A program made the translations under genes and the position numbers. The notes below the pieces were generated by a model. That model ran no database searches and had not been told where the DNA came from. It saw nothing but the letters and a program-made list of their open reading frames with translations. 64,000 bases of DNA from Proteus mirabilis ATCC 29906 (lineage in GTDB: Bacteria; Pseudomonadota; Gammaproteobacteria; Enterobacterales; Enterobacteriaceae), in NCBI RefSeq assembly GCF_000160755.1, contig NZ_GG668579.1, positions 314,255 to 378,254 of the forward strand, read 5' to 3'. This document shows positions 55,480 to 64,000 of this stretch, piece by piece. Position 1 is the first letter of the stretch. Each line of letters begins with the position of its first letter.

Positions 55480-56622
55480 ATGGATTTTAGATTGAATGAT
55501 GAGCAGGAACTGTTTGTTGACGGTGTCCGCGAATTAATGGCCAGTGAAAACTGGGAAGCTTATTTCGCACAGTGTGATCGCGAAAGTAAATACCCAGAGC
55601 GTTTTGTTAAGGCCTTAGCGGATATGGAAATTGACAATCTGCTTATCCCTGAAGAGCACGGTGGCTTAAATGCCGGATTTGTTACTGTTGCCGCAATTTG
55701 GATGGAATTAGGTCGTTTAGGTGCGCCAACCTATGTGCTCTATCAATTACCGGGGGGATTTAACACCGTATTGCGTGAAGGGACTCAAGAACAAATCGAC
55801 AAAATCATGGCGTTTCGTGGTACAGGCAAACAGATGTGGAACTCAGCGATCACTGAACCGGGGGCCGGTTCTGATGTGGGCAGCTTACAAACCACTTATA
55901 CCCGTAAAAATGGCAAAGTTTACCTCAACGGTAGCAAATGCTTTATCACCAGTAGTGCTTATACCCCTTATATCGTCGTGATGAGTCGTGATGCGGCTTC
56001 CCCTGATAAACCCATCTTTACCGAATGGTTTGTCGATATGAGTAAACCCGGCATTAAAGTCACTAAGCTAGAAAAACTGGGTTTACGTATGGATAGCTGC
56101 TGTGAAATCACCTTCGACAACGTTGAACTTGAAGAAAAAGATATGTTTGGTCGCGAAGGTAACGGCTTTAACCGTGTGAAAGAAGAGTTTGATCATGAGC
56201 GTTTCTTAGTGGCACTGACTAACTATGGTACCGCAATGTGTGCGTTTGAAGATGCGGCGCGCTACGCCAACCAACGGGTTCAATTTGGTGAGACTATCGG
56301 TCGCTTCCAACTTATTCAAGAAAAATTCGCCCATATGGCGATCAAACTCAATTCAATGCGCAACATGTTATATGAAACTGCATGGAAAAGTGACAATGGC
56401 TTAATTACCTCCGGTGATGCTGCAATGTGTAAATACTTCTGTGCGAATGCAGCCTTTGAAGTGGTTGATAGTGCGATGCAAGTGCTGGGTGGTGTGGGGA
56501 TCGCAGGTGAACACCGTATTGCACGTTTTTGGCGTGATCTACGCGTTGACCGTGTATCTGGTGGCTCTGATGAAATGCAGATCCTGACATTAGGACGCGC
56601 TGTACTGAAACAGTATCGTTAA
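55480..56622 (+). CDS. caiA: Crotonobetainyl-CoA reductase CaiA
   Basis: A 380-residue acyl-CoA-dehydrogenase-family flavoprotein. [53 protein letters not shown] (FAD/substrate signature), and the C-terminal [38 protein letters not shown] (second signature) are present. In this pathway it reduces crotonobetainyl-CoA to gamma-butyrobetainyl-CoA with electrons from FixAB. RBS AAGAGG is 10 bases before the start. Cytoplasmic, second gene of the operon. Confidence 0.95.
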
Positions 56623-56691
56623 TTAATCGCAGAGCACTCTCTTAACATCAAGTGAGGGAGTGTTCAAACAGTCCACTGACGAGGTGACATT

Positions 56692-57912
56692 ATGACAGAA
56701 CATTTACCCATGCCACAATTTGGGCCACTAGCTGGAGTTCGTGTGGTGTTTTCAGGTATTGAGATTGCCGGGCCATTTGCAGGACAGATGTTTGCAGAGT
56801 GGGGTGCAGAGGTCATTTGGATTGAAAACGTTGCATGGGCGGATACCATTCGTGTTCAACCCCATTATCCACAGCTTTCCCGTCGCAATCTACATGCGTT
56901 ATCGTTAAATATTTTCAAAGACGAAGGCCGTGATGCTTTCCTAAAATTAATGGAAACCACGGATATTTTTATCGAAGCCAGCAAAGGTCCTGCCTTTGCC
57001 CGTCGCGGTATTACCGATGAGGTTTTATGGGAGCATAACCCTAAATTGGTTATCGCGCACTTATCCGGCTTTGGTCAATATGGCGATCCGCAATATACCA
57101 ACCTTCCAGCCTACAACACTATTGCTCAAGCATTTAGTGGCTATCTCATTCAAAACGGCGATAAAGACCAACCTATGCCCGCTTTTCCTTATACCGCTGA
57201 CTATTTCTCTGGTATGACGGCAACCACCTCAGCATTAGCGGCACTGTACAAAGTGCAACAAACAGGCAAAGGGGAAAGTATTGATATTGCAATGTATGAA
57301 GTGATGTTGCGAATGGGGCAATACTTCATGATGGACTATTTTAATGGCGGAGAAATCTGTCCACGAATGACCAAAGGCAAAGATCCATACTATGCCGGCT
57401 GTGGCTTATACCGTTGCCAAGATGGTTATATCGTGATGGAAGTGGTCGGCATCACTCAAATTGAAGAAATTTTTAAAGATATTGGTCTTGCTCATCTATT
57501 AGGTACTCCTGAAGTCCCCAAAGGGACACAACTGATCCACCGTATTAATTGCCCTCATGGTCAACTCTTTGAAGATAAATTAGATGAATGGCTAGCCAAC
57601 CAGCCGATTACCGCCGTACTAAAACGCCTATCTGAACTCAATATTGCCAGTGCAAAAGTGTTAACCATTCCTGAATTAGAAGGCAATCCACAATACGTGG
57701 CTCGAGAGTCAATTACTCAATGGAAAACGATGAGTGGTGAAACCTGTAAGGGACCAAATATCATGCCGAAATTCAAAAATAATCCAGGAAAAATCTGGCG
57801 TGGTATGCCTGCTCACGGCATGGATACCAATGCGATTTTGAAAAATATCGGTTATAGCGACGAACAAATTAGGGAGCTAGTCGATAAAGGGCTAGCTAAA
57901 ATCGTAGAGTAA
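56692..57912 (+). CDS. caiB: L-carnitine CoA-transferase CaiB
   Basis: A 406-residue class III CoA-transferase that exchanges CoA between gamma-butyrobetainyl-CoA or crotonobetainyl-CoA and carnitine. It matches E. coli CaiB throughout: [65 protein letters not shown] and [31 protein letters not shown]. The catalytic aspartate of the family is expected in the segment near residue 169 (PYTADYFSG). The start follows GACGAGGTGAC. The 69-base gap after caiA has a weak hairpin of no clear meaning. Confidence 0.94.
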   Translation: MTEHLPMPQFGPLAGVRVVFSGIEIAGPFAGQMFAEWGAEVIWIENVAWADTIRVQPHYPQLSRRNLHALSLNIFKDEGRDAFLKLMETTDIFIEASKGPAFARRGITDEVLWEHNPKLVIAHLSGFGQYGDPQYTNLPAYNTIAQAFSGYLIQNGDKDQPMPAFPYTADYFSGMTATTSALAALYKVQQTGKGESIDIAMYEVMLRMGQYFMMDYFNGGEICPRMTKGKDPYYAGCGLYRCQDGYIVMEVVGITQIEEIFKDIGLAHLLGTPEVPKGTQLIHRINCPHGQLFEDKLDEWLANQPITAVLKRLSELNIASAKVLTIPELEGNPQYVARESITQWKTMSGETCKGPNIMPKFKNNPGKIWRGMPAHGMDTNAILKNIGYSDEQIRELVDKGLAKIVE

Positions 57913-57989
57913 ATACCGTTAGACTCAGGTACAAGTGGCACTATCCCACAATACCTGAGCTTACGGCAAAAGCATGGGATAACAGTTTA

Positions 57990-59546
57990 ATGGATGTGAT
58001 TGGCAGACAACACTTACGGCAAATGTGGGATGATTTAGCTGAAGTTTATGATAAAAAAACAGCGCTAATTTTTGAATCTGCACAAGGGAAAGTCAGACAA
58101 TTTAGCTACAGTGAATTAAATGAAGAGATCAACAGAGCCGCAAATCTTTTTCATGCCTGTGGTATAAAAAAAGGCGACCATGTTGCCTTACATCTTGATA
58201 ACTGCCCAGAATTTTTCTTTTGCTGGTTTGGACTGGCAAAAATTGGCGCTGTTATGGTGCCCATTAATGCCCGCTTTATGTATGAAGAGAGTGCTTGGAT
58301 CATTAACCATTGCCAAGCACACTTTGTGGTAACAAGTGATAATTTCTCTCCAATTTACCAACCGATGTTGCACGATAAGCACTCTCCTTTAACGCAACTG
58401 TTTTTAATAACAGAAAACGGTCTCCCTACTGAAAAAGGGGTTGTTGATTTTTTAAGTGAAAAAGCCAAGCATCCCGTTACGCTTAATCATCACACCCCAT
58501 TAAGTGTGGATGACACGGCTGAAATCCTTTTTACCTCAGGTACTACTTCACAACCCAAAGGAGTAGTTATTACGCATTATAATTTACGTTTTGCTGGCTA
58601 CTACTCCTCATGGCAGAACGCCTTACGGGAAGATGATATCTATCTTACCGTCATGCCTGCTTTTCATATCGATTGCCAGTGTACCGCATCACTTCCTGCT
58701 TTTTCTGTCGGTGCCACATTTGTACTACTGGAAAAATACAGTGCGAGAGCCTTCTGGAAGCAAATTCTCAAATACCAAGCAACGGTAACAGAATGCATAC
58801 CTATGATGATGCGCACCTTAATGGCACAACCAGTCTCACCAGATGAAAAGCAACATAAACTGCGCGAAGTGATGTTTTACCTCAATCTTGCAGATGAAGA
58901 GAAAGATGCCTTTATTGAACGCTTTAATGTGCGATTACTCACCTCTTACGGCATGACAGAAACCATTGTTGGCTTAATCGGTGACAGACCTGGCGATAAA
59001 CGCCGCTGGCCATCTATTGGTAGACCGGGATTTTGTTATCAAGCGCAAATTCGCGACAAACAAAATCAGCAAGTTCCTAACGGTGTAGTCGGTGAGATCT
59101 GCGTCAAAGGTGAACCGGGAAAAACCTTATTTAAAGAGTATTACAATCGCCCCGATGCAACAGAAAAAGCGCTAGAGCCTGATGGTTGGTTACACACGGG
59201 TGACTATGGTTATCAAAATGACGAAGGCTTTTTCTATTTTGTTGATCGCAGTTGCAACATGATCAAACGCGGTGGTGAAAACGTCTCTTGTATTGAAATT
59301 GAAAATATCATCGCATCACATCCTAAAATCCAAGATGTAGCAGTAATTGGTGTACCTGATGATATTCGCGATGAAGCCATTAAAGCCTTTGTGGTACTGG
59401 TTGACGGTGAAACGTTAAGTGAAGAAGCCTTTTTCGCCTTTTGTGAACAGAATATGGCGAAATTTAAAGTGCCTTCCGCCGTTGAGTTTAAACAGGGGTT
59501 ACCACGTAATTGCTCGGGCAAAGTGATCAAAAAGCATTTGAAATAA
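57990..59546 (+). CDS. caiC: Carnitine/betaine-CoA ligase CaiC
   Basis: A 518-residue acyl-adenylate-forming enzyme (ANL family). The AMP-binding motif is [18 protein letters not shown], the A5-like segment is [13 protein letters not shown], and the hinge/A8 region is [39 protein letters not shown]. The C-terminal lysine is in [14 protein letters not shown]. It activates carnitine, crotonobetaine or gamma-butyrobetaine with ATP and CoA to start the cycle. Length equals E. coli CaiC within one residue. Fourth gene of the operon. Confidence 0.94.
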   Translation: MDVIGRQHLRQMWDDLAEVYDKKTALIFESAQGKVRQFSYSELNEEINRAANLFHACGIKKGDHVALHLDNCPEFFFCWFGLAKIGAVMVPINARFMYEESAWIINHCQAHFVVTSDNFSPIYQPMLHDKHSPLTQLFLITENGLPTEKGVVDFLSEKAKHPVTLNHHTPLSVDDTAEILFTSGTTSQPKGVVITHYNLRFAGYYSSWQNALREDDIYLTVMPAFHIDCQCTASLPAFSVGATFVLLEKYSARAFWKQILKYQATVTECIPMMMRTLMAQPVSPDEKQHKLREVMFYLNLADEEKDAFIERFNVRLLTSYGMTETIVGLIGDRPGDKRRWPSIGRPGFCYQAQIRDKQNQQVPNGVVGEICVKGEPGKTLFKEYYNRPDATEKALEPDGWLHTGDYGYQNDEGFFYFVDRSCNMIKRGGENVSCIEIENIIASHPKIQDVAVIGVPDDIRDEAIKAFVVLVDGETLSEEAFFAFCEQNMAKFKVPSAVEFKQGLPRNCSGKVIKKHLK

Positions 59547-59611
59547 GCCATAAGTGGGTTTTCGTGACAGTTAATTATAACTGCTTATTTTTATTGAAAA
59601 AGGAATATGAC

Positions 59612-60397
59612 ATGAGCCAATCATTACATCTAACAACACGTGGTTCAGTGCTTGAAATTATATTAGATAGACCGAAAGCCAATGCAATTGATGCCAAAAC
59701 CAGTCATGAAATGGGTGAGGTATTTATGCGTTTTCGTGATGATCCTAGTTTACGCGTTGCCATTATTACAGGTGCTGGTGAACGATTCTTTTGTGCCGGC
59801 TGGGATTTGAAAGCCGCAGCTGAAGGAGAAGCCCCTGATGCAGACTTTGGTGCTGGTGGCTTTGCGGGCTTAACGGAATTATTTGATCTTAATAAACCTG
59901 TCATTGCTGCCATTAACGGCTATGCTTTTGGGGGTGGCTTTGAATTAGCACTGGCAGCCGACATGATAATTTGTTCAGACAATGCTTCTTTTGCCTTGCC
60001 AGAAGCACAATTAGGTATTGTCCCTGACAGTGGCGGTGTTTTACGTTTACCTAAACGCTTACCTCCTGCAATTGTCAATGAAATGCTCATGACTGGCCGT
60101 CGTATGAATGCACAAGAGGCGCTACGCTGGGGCATTGCTAACCGCGTTGTCAGTGCGACTGAACTGATGGATAGCGCCCGTGAATTAGCCGATCAAATCG
60201 CCAACAGTGCGCCACTTGCAGTCGCTGCATTAAAAGAGATCTACCGTGCCACTAGCGAGCTTTCGATTGAAGAAGGCTACAAATTAATGCGCAGTGGTGT
60301 TCTAAAATATTACCCAAGTGTTTTACATTCAGAAGATGCACTCGAAGGCCCGCTAGCCTTTGCCGAAAAACGCTCACCTGAATGGAAAGGACGGTAA
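59612..60397 (+). CDS. caiD: Carnitinyl-CoA dehydratase CaiD
   Basis: A 261-residue enoyl-CoA hydratase/crotonase-family enzyme that interconverts carnitinyl-CoA and crotonobetainyl-Co[25 protein letters not shown] and [59 protein letters not shown] (crotonase signature with oxyanion-hole glycines and the acid Glu) are intact. The start at 59612 follows AAGGA and matches the E. coli length; a longer frame reaching into caiC is rejected. Confidence 0.95.
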   Translation: MSQSLHLTTRGSVLEIILDRPKANAIDAKTSHEMGEVFMRFRDDPSLRVAIITGAGERFFCAGWDLKAAAEGEAPDADFGAGGFAGLTELFDLNKPVIAAINGYAFGGGFELALAADMIICSDNASFALPEAQLGIVPDSGGVLRLPKRLPPAIVNEMLMTGRRMNAQEALRWGIANRVVSATELMDSARELADQIANSAPLAVAALKEIYRATSELSIEEGYKLMRSGVLKYYPSVLHSEDALEGPLAFAEKRSPEWKGR

Positions 60398-60436
60398 TTA
60401 TCACTTGAATTGATAATACAACTAAGAGGAAAACTG

Positions 60437-61030
60437 ATGAGTATCTATGCATTTGAAGGTGTTATTCCTGTTGTTCATCCAACAGCTTACATTCACCCAT
60501 CAGCAGTACTAATTGGCGATGTCATTATTGGTGCTGGTGTTTATATTGGCCCTTTGGCTTCATTACGGGGTGATTATGGCCGTTTAATTGTTGAAGCAGG
60601 TGCAAATCTTCAAGATGGCTGTGTTATGCATGGTTATACGGATATGGATACCATTGTGCAAGAAAATGGTCATATTGGTCATGGTGCTATTCTTCACAGT
60701 TGTATTATCGGTCGTGATAGCCTAGTCGGTATGAATAGCGTGATTATGGATGGTGCGGTCATTGGTGAGGAAAGTATTGTTGCCGCCATGAGCTTTGTGA
60801 AAGCGGGCTTTCAAGGACAGGCGCGACAAATGTTAATGGGAAGCCCAGCAAAACATGTACGTGATATTAGCGACCAAGATATGCAGTGGAAACGTATGAA
60901 TACTCGTGAATATCAAGATCTCACTGTTCGTTGTCGTCAAAGCTTAGTAGAAACGACACCATTAACAGCCCCTGAAGCTAATCGTCCTCGTTTAAGGGGC
61001 ACGACAGAGGTAAAACCCAAAGGTCAATAA
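60437..61030 (+). CDS. caiE: Carnitine operon protein CaiE (left-handed beta helix)
   Basis: A 197-residue hexapeptide-repeat protein of the gamma-carbonic-anhydrase/PaaY-like type. [102 protein letters not shown] (histidines positioned as in zinc-binding relatives). CaiE raises CaiB/CaiD activity in E. coli, perhaps via cofactor work. Start at 60437 follows AGAGGAAAAC and gives the E. coli length. Last gene of the operon. Confidence 0.94.
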   Translation: MSIYAFEGVIPVVHPTAYIHPSAVLIGDVIIGAGVYIGPLASLRGDYGRLIVEAGANLQDGCVMHGYTDMDTIVQENGHIGHGAILHSCIIGRDSLVGMNSVIMDGAVIGEESIVAAMSFVKAGFQGQARQMLMGSPAKHVRDISDQDMQWKRMNTREYQDLTVRCRQSLVETTPLTAPEANRPRLRGTTEVKPKGQ

Positions 61031-61038
61031 ACCAACAG

Positions 61039-61077
61039 CGACAGGCACAACAAACGCCTGTCGTATTGCTTTATTTT
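61039..61077 (+). terminator. Terminator of the caiTABCDE operon
   Basis: CGACAGGC and GCCTGTCG form a perfect 8-bp stem (9-nt loop), followed by TATTGCTTTATTTT. It starts 9 bases after the caiE stop. Confidence 0.75.
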
Positions 61078-61093
61078 AACACTCGGCTATCAA

Positions 61094-61486
61094 TTAACGC
61101 CGTTGTGATTTTGACAACATCCATTGCCATTTTTGTTGGTGATTCAGCCCATGAGGGATCATAGCGGCTAATTTCTCTGGGGCGCTTAAACGGCTTTTAC
61201 TTTGCGTATGACCTTTTAAACGAGCGTAAAGAGCAGGATCAATATGACTGACTTTGATCATCCTTTGGCATTGGCACCCTCTTCCTTCCAATTGATTAGG
61301 CACACTTTTGGTTTCACACTCAATCTCTTTTACATCAGAAAGAATATAAGAAACGATATTAATCGCATTACATTGGGGGATATCAAAATTTTTAGCGATC
61401 TCTTTCGCACTCACCCAGCGTTGTTGCTCTTGAACCCAGTCTGCAATTAACAAATAGAGTGGTTTATTTATGTCTTCTTCACACAT
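61094..61486 (-). CDS. caiF: CaiF, transcriptional activator of cai and fix operons
   Basis: A 130-residue activator matching E. coli CaiF: MCEEDINKPLYLLIADWVQEQQRWVSAKEIAKNFDIPQCNAINIVSYILSDV (winged helix-turn-helix) and NQLEGRGCQCQRMIKVSHID (conserved Cys pair), ending HQQKWQWMLSKSQRR. It turns on both operons in the presence of carnitine and absence of oxygen, binding paired inverted repeats. The start at 61486 matches the E. coli N-terminus; nine extra codons upstream are unlikely. Faces caiE, separated by the operon terminator. Confidence 0.93.
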   Translation of the reverse strand: MCEEDINKPLYLLIADWVQEQQRWVSAKEIAKNFDIPQCNAINIVSYILSDVKEIECETKSVPNQLEGRGCQCQRMIKVSHIDPALYARLKGHTQSKSRLSAPEKLAAMIPHGLNHQQKWQWMLSKSQRR

Positions 61487-62204
61487 ATTTACTCCAACAA
61501 TATTACAAATCAAAGTTTATTTATCTCTAAATAAAGATAATAACTATATGTTAATTTTATTTAACCGCGGAGTATCGGCTTTCCCTGTTAATTCATTCAG
61601 TTAGTTATTTAAAAATAAATAATATTTTGTATATCATTAACAACCAAACTCTTTAATTAACACATTAATTACAATTTATTTTGTTGTTATTAAATATAAA
61701 ATAACACTAATAAAAATAAATAAAATCAACTTACTGAGTTTACAGTAAGAACGGACAAAAAGAATAAAAGAACATGATAAAAGTGTTTATAAACAACAAA
61801 ATAGCATAAAAATATTATATTATTAATCCATTAAAATGCTAAGGTTATAGTAATAGATTTATTTTTAGATTACCACAAAGGCAACTTATTGTTAGATATA
61901 AATCAATAATTGATTAAATTACACCTTATCCGCGTATACGATAATTTAGCAGAGAATAATCTTACTTTAAAAACACAAGTCGATATAATAAATTATTATT
62001 GCGCAATTTAATCAGATAATATTTCTACAATATAGTACAATGCTCAGCATTCTATTCTTTTTAAATAGTCTAATTCATCAATAGAGTTTTTATTTAATAT
62101 AGACAGAAAAATTGAATAAGAATAATATTTATTTTACCTATGATTATTATTTTATTGGCGCCATTAACATTAAATAGCGCCAAATAACAAACACAATAAA
62201 ATCA
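61487..62204. other. AT-rich region upstream of caiF
   Basis: The 718 bases are very AT-rich and contain no convincing gene. The caiF promoter must lie at the left end. An inverted repeat TTGGCGC/GCGCCAA (62155-62183) stands just beyond the fsa stop and probably marks the fsa mRNA end, although no T-run follows. Nothing else seen. Confidence 0.45.
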
Positions 62205-62867
62205 TTACAATGATTGGCGATTAAAGGCTAATGACCAATCATCAGTAAATTTATTAATCGCATCATCGACTACGGGTGAACGGATAATAGAGTAGGCAAG
62301 CTCTATCGGAAGTGTTACTGCCGAAGCGCCAGACAACAGACAATCAACCACTTGGCGTGGTGTTTTAAAACTAGCTGCCAGTATTTTAGTGGGTAAATTA
62401 TGCATGGAAATCAGCGTTTGCAACTCTCTTACTACTCTCACACCATCAGAGCCTTGTCTATCCATACGATGCACATAAGGAGCGATATAATCAGCCCCTG
62501 CTAACGCCGCCATCAACCCTTGAGACACACTGTAAATAGCAGTCCCCAATACCAACATATTTTTTTGCTTTAATTGTTTAATAGCAACCAAGCCAGCTTC
62601 AGTGACGGGAATTTTAATCACAGTATTATCGGCAATATTACCAATGCGCAATGCTTCTTCAATCATGGTATCGATATCACGGGCAATTACCTGCGCAAAT
62701 ACCCGCCCCTTACCGCCCATAGCGGCTTTTAATTCAGGTAATAGCGTTTCAATGGGCTGCGCTGATTGAGCAATAATAGAAGGATTGGTAGTGACACCAG
62801 CAATAGGAAGCACTTGTGAAAGTTTTCTCACTTCTTCAATATCTGCGGTATCTAAATAGATTTCCAT
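62205..62867 (-). CDS. fsa: Fructose-6-phosphate aldolase (FSA)
   Basis: A 220-residue transaldolase-like aldolase. MEIYLDTADIEEVRKLSQVLPIAGVTTNPSII, the Schiff-base Lys in NTVIKIPVTEAGL (near residue 86), GADYIAPYVHRMDRQGSDG and KILAASFKTPRQVVDCLLSGASAVTLP. The length is equal to E. coli FsaA/FsaB, while true transaldolases are about 100 residues longer. It splits fructose 6-phosphate into dihydroxyacetone and glyceraldehyde 3-phosphate in vitro; its physiological role is not settled. It stands alone on (-). Confidence 0.9.
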   Translation of the reverse strand: MEIYLDTADIEEVRKLSQVLPIAGVTTNPSIIAQSAQPIETLLPELKAAMGGKGRVFAQVIARDIDTMIEEALRIGNIADNTVIKIPVTEAGLVAIKQLKQKNMLVLGTAIYSVSQGLMAALAGADYIAPYVHRMDRQGSDGVRVVRELQTLISMHNLPTKILAASFKTPRQVVDCLLSGASAVTLPIELAYSIIRSPVVDDAINKFTDDWSLAFNRQSL

Positions 62868-63129
62868 AATCGCGCCTCAATGATGTTGGTTTTAAGCTAA
62901 ATAATTATAGGTATAGATTAGAAAGTAGCATTGTGAGCGAAGAATTTCTAGTAGAACAGATGAAAATAGCGCCATTTTCACGGCGCTAACAATTAAACAA
63001 AAAATAACCGTTATATTTATTTAATCCTTATCATTAATATAATTTTTTGCTATTAAGTATAGCCTCGATCTTAATAGTATTAAGATTAATAGCATGACTA
63101 AAATAATTATTTAAATAAAATATAGCGAG

Positions 63130-63741
63130 TTATTTTTTAAATTCAGCATCAATAACTTGATAAAAAGCATTACCCGTATCAGCAATATCCCAAACACCTA
63201 AAATAATTTGATAACCAGAACGTTCTGGTATATTACAATTTAATGTTACGGTTTCTGTGGGTATTTTCCCATTATCATTTCGTTGGCAAAAAGGTGTTAA
63301 ATCAAAATCAGCACGGGTCAATGGTTTATTAACATCCCACCCTGGTTTTGTAATAAAGAAGCGCCATGATTCAGTGCTATGTTTTGCAGTTAATGTCCAC
63401 TTAAAAGTATTTTCGCCACTTTTCATTGCCACTTTATGCCAGCGATCTGCACTTTGTGCATTTAAAGCAGAAAAAGTTGCCTTTCCACCACTGGCAATTT
63501 CACCATCTGCAGGACCACCTTTAGGGAATCCTTTATCCCCTTCAATGGATTGCGGTTCATACTGTATCGGACCACAATTTTTATTTAAATTCCCCCCTTT
63601 GGATGAACAAAGAAAAGCTCTGCTGGGTGGAATATCAATATAGCCATGCTTTAATGTCACCTCAGCTGATGCTGTTGAAATAATACCTGCAGATGATAAT
63701 AATAATGTTGCAGTAAATAGCATAAGTTTATTTTTCTTCAT
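63130..63741 (-). CDS. Chitin-binding protein / lytic polysaccharide monooxygenase (AA10)
   Basis: A 203-residue secreted protein with signal peptide (MKKNKLMLFTATLLLSSAGIISTASA) and an AA10 domain closely resembling Serratia CBP21: HGYIDIPPSRAFLCSSKGG, GPIQYEPQSIEGDKGFPKGGPADGEIASGGKATF, LTAKHSTESWRFFITKPGWDVNKPLTRADFDLTPFCQ and YQIILGVWDIADTGNAFYQVIDAEF. The second copper His is in TAKHSTESW. Oddly, the most likely cleavage site (STASA) leaves EVTLK before the first His, although these enzymes need His at position 1. It could be a binding protein only. Confidence 0.85.
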   Translation of the reverse strand: MKKNKLMLFTATLLLSSAGIISTASAEVTLKHGYIDIPPSRAFLCSSKGGNLNKNCGPIQYEPQSIEGDKGFPKGGPADGEIASGGKATFSALNAQSADRWHKVAMKSGENTFKWTLTAKHSTESWRFFITKPGWDVNKPLTRADFDLTPFCQRNDNGKIPTETVTLNCNIPERSGYQIILGVWDIADTGNAFYQVIDAEFKK

Positions 63742-64000
63742 AATAAATCCTCAATAATAATTAAATTATTTAAAATATAATGATTATGTCAATCACATTA
63801 GATATTAGTCAAAAATAGATAATTAAATATATATTTATTAAAATCTGTGAGCAATATCGTCATTTAATTTAATATTAAAAGGAGACTAAAACAGCCATTT
63901 AATATTTATTAGATGATGATTAACCATTGAAATAATAAAAATATAAACAAGAGTATATAAAATAAGTTTATTATTAAAGAATAGTTTTAAATTAACATTT

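Overview
This window looks like a Proteus mirabilis (or very close relative) chromosome segment. The right half has the gene order and protein sequences of the Proteus carnitine locus (caiTABCDE, fixABCX, caiF, yaaU). The left half matches what is known of ICEPm1-type elements: an nrp siderophore operon plus an SPI-7/PFGI-like integrative element backbone ending at a tRNA-Phe 3' end. The backbone at about 22.7-37.6 kb is visibly richer in G+C than the AT-rich DNA on both sides, as expected for acquired DNA.

Layout. (1) 1-7.8 kb: 3' end of a nonribosomal peptide/polyketide synthetase gene, then nrpU, nrpT, nrpA, nrpB and nrpG, a tightly packed (+) operon for a yersiniabactin-like metallophore. 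(2) 7.9-13.3 kb: debris, consisting of a broken ICE gene, an intact alpA-like regulator, a DUF2857 stub, an IS3-family element split by an IS110-family element, the tail of a second clbS-like gene, an ISL3 stub and an ArdC antirestriction pseudogene. (3) 13.6-18.3 kb: two TonB-dependent receptors in one (-) operon behind a Zur-box-like operator. The first receptor has a His-rich loop like ZnuD. (4) 18.4-22.6 kb: more debris, with a collapsed IS3 relative, the 3' end of a group II intron, a decayed chaperone-usher fimbrial cluster, and a speF leader plus speF stub cut by ICE DNA. (5) 22.6-37.65 kb: ICE maintenance backbone, almost all on (-): parA, dnaB, parB, DUF2857, STY4528, TIGR03761, topB and STY4534/DUF3577. 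Conjugation genes are reduced to broken TIGR03759 and lipoprotein fragments, so this end of the element looks immobilised. (6) 37.71 kb: the attachment repeat (last 51 nt of tRNA-Phe). Chromosome follows: lemA-TPM, yqiJ-yqiK and a giant DUF3686 ATPase. (7) 48.5-61.5 kb: the complete carnitine/ETF locus. (8) fsa and an AA10 chitin-binding protein.

How the parts may work together. The nrp enzymes build a thiazoline siderophore/zincophore and NrpAB move it across the inner membrane. The two TonB receptors could import zinc or a metal chelate when zinc is scarce. The ICE backbone supplies partition (ParA/ParB), replication (DnaB, TopB, STY4528) and an AlpA switch. CaiF drives the divergent fix and cai operons, so that carnitine/crotonobetaine can serve as an electron sink without oxygen.

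Most unusual signals. The leader of the DUF3577 gene carries three tandem hairpins whose stems differ but pair fully while their 20-nt loops are nearly identical. These are followed by a terminator and a competing structure that would hide the ribosome binding site. Three parS-like palindromes surround the clbS-like gene. The fix-cai intergenic region has an array of CaiF-type boxes at an exact 59-bp period.
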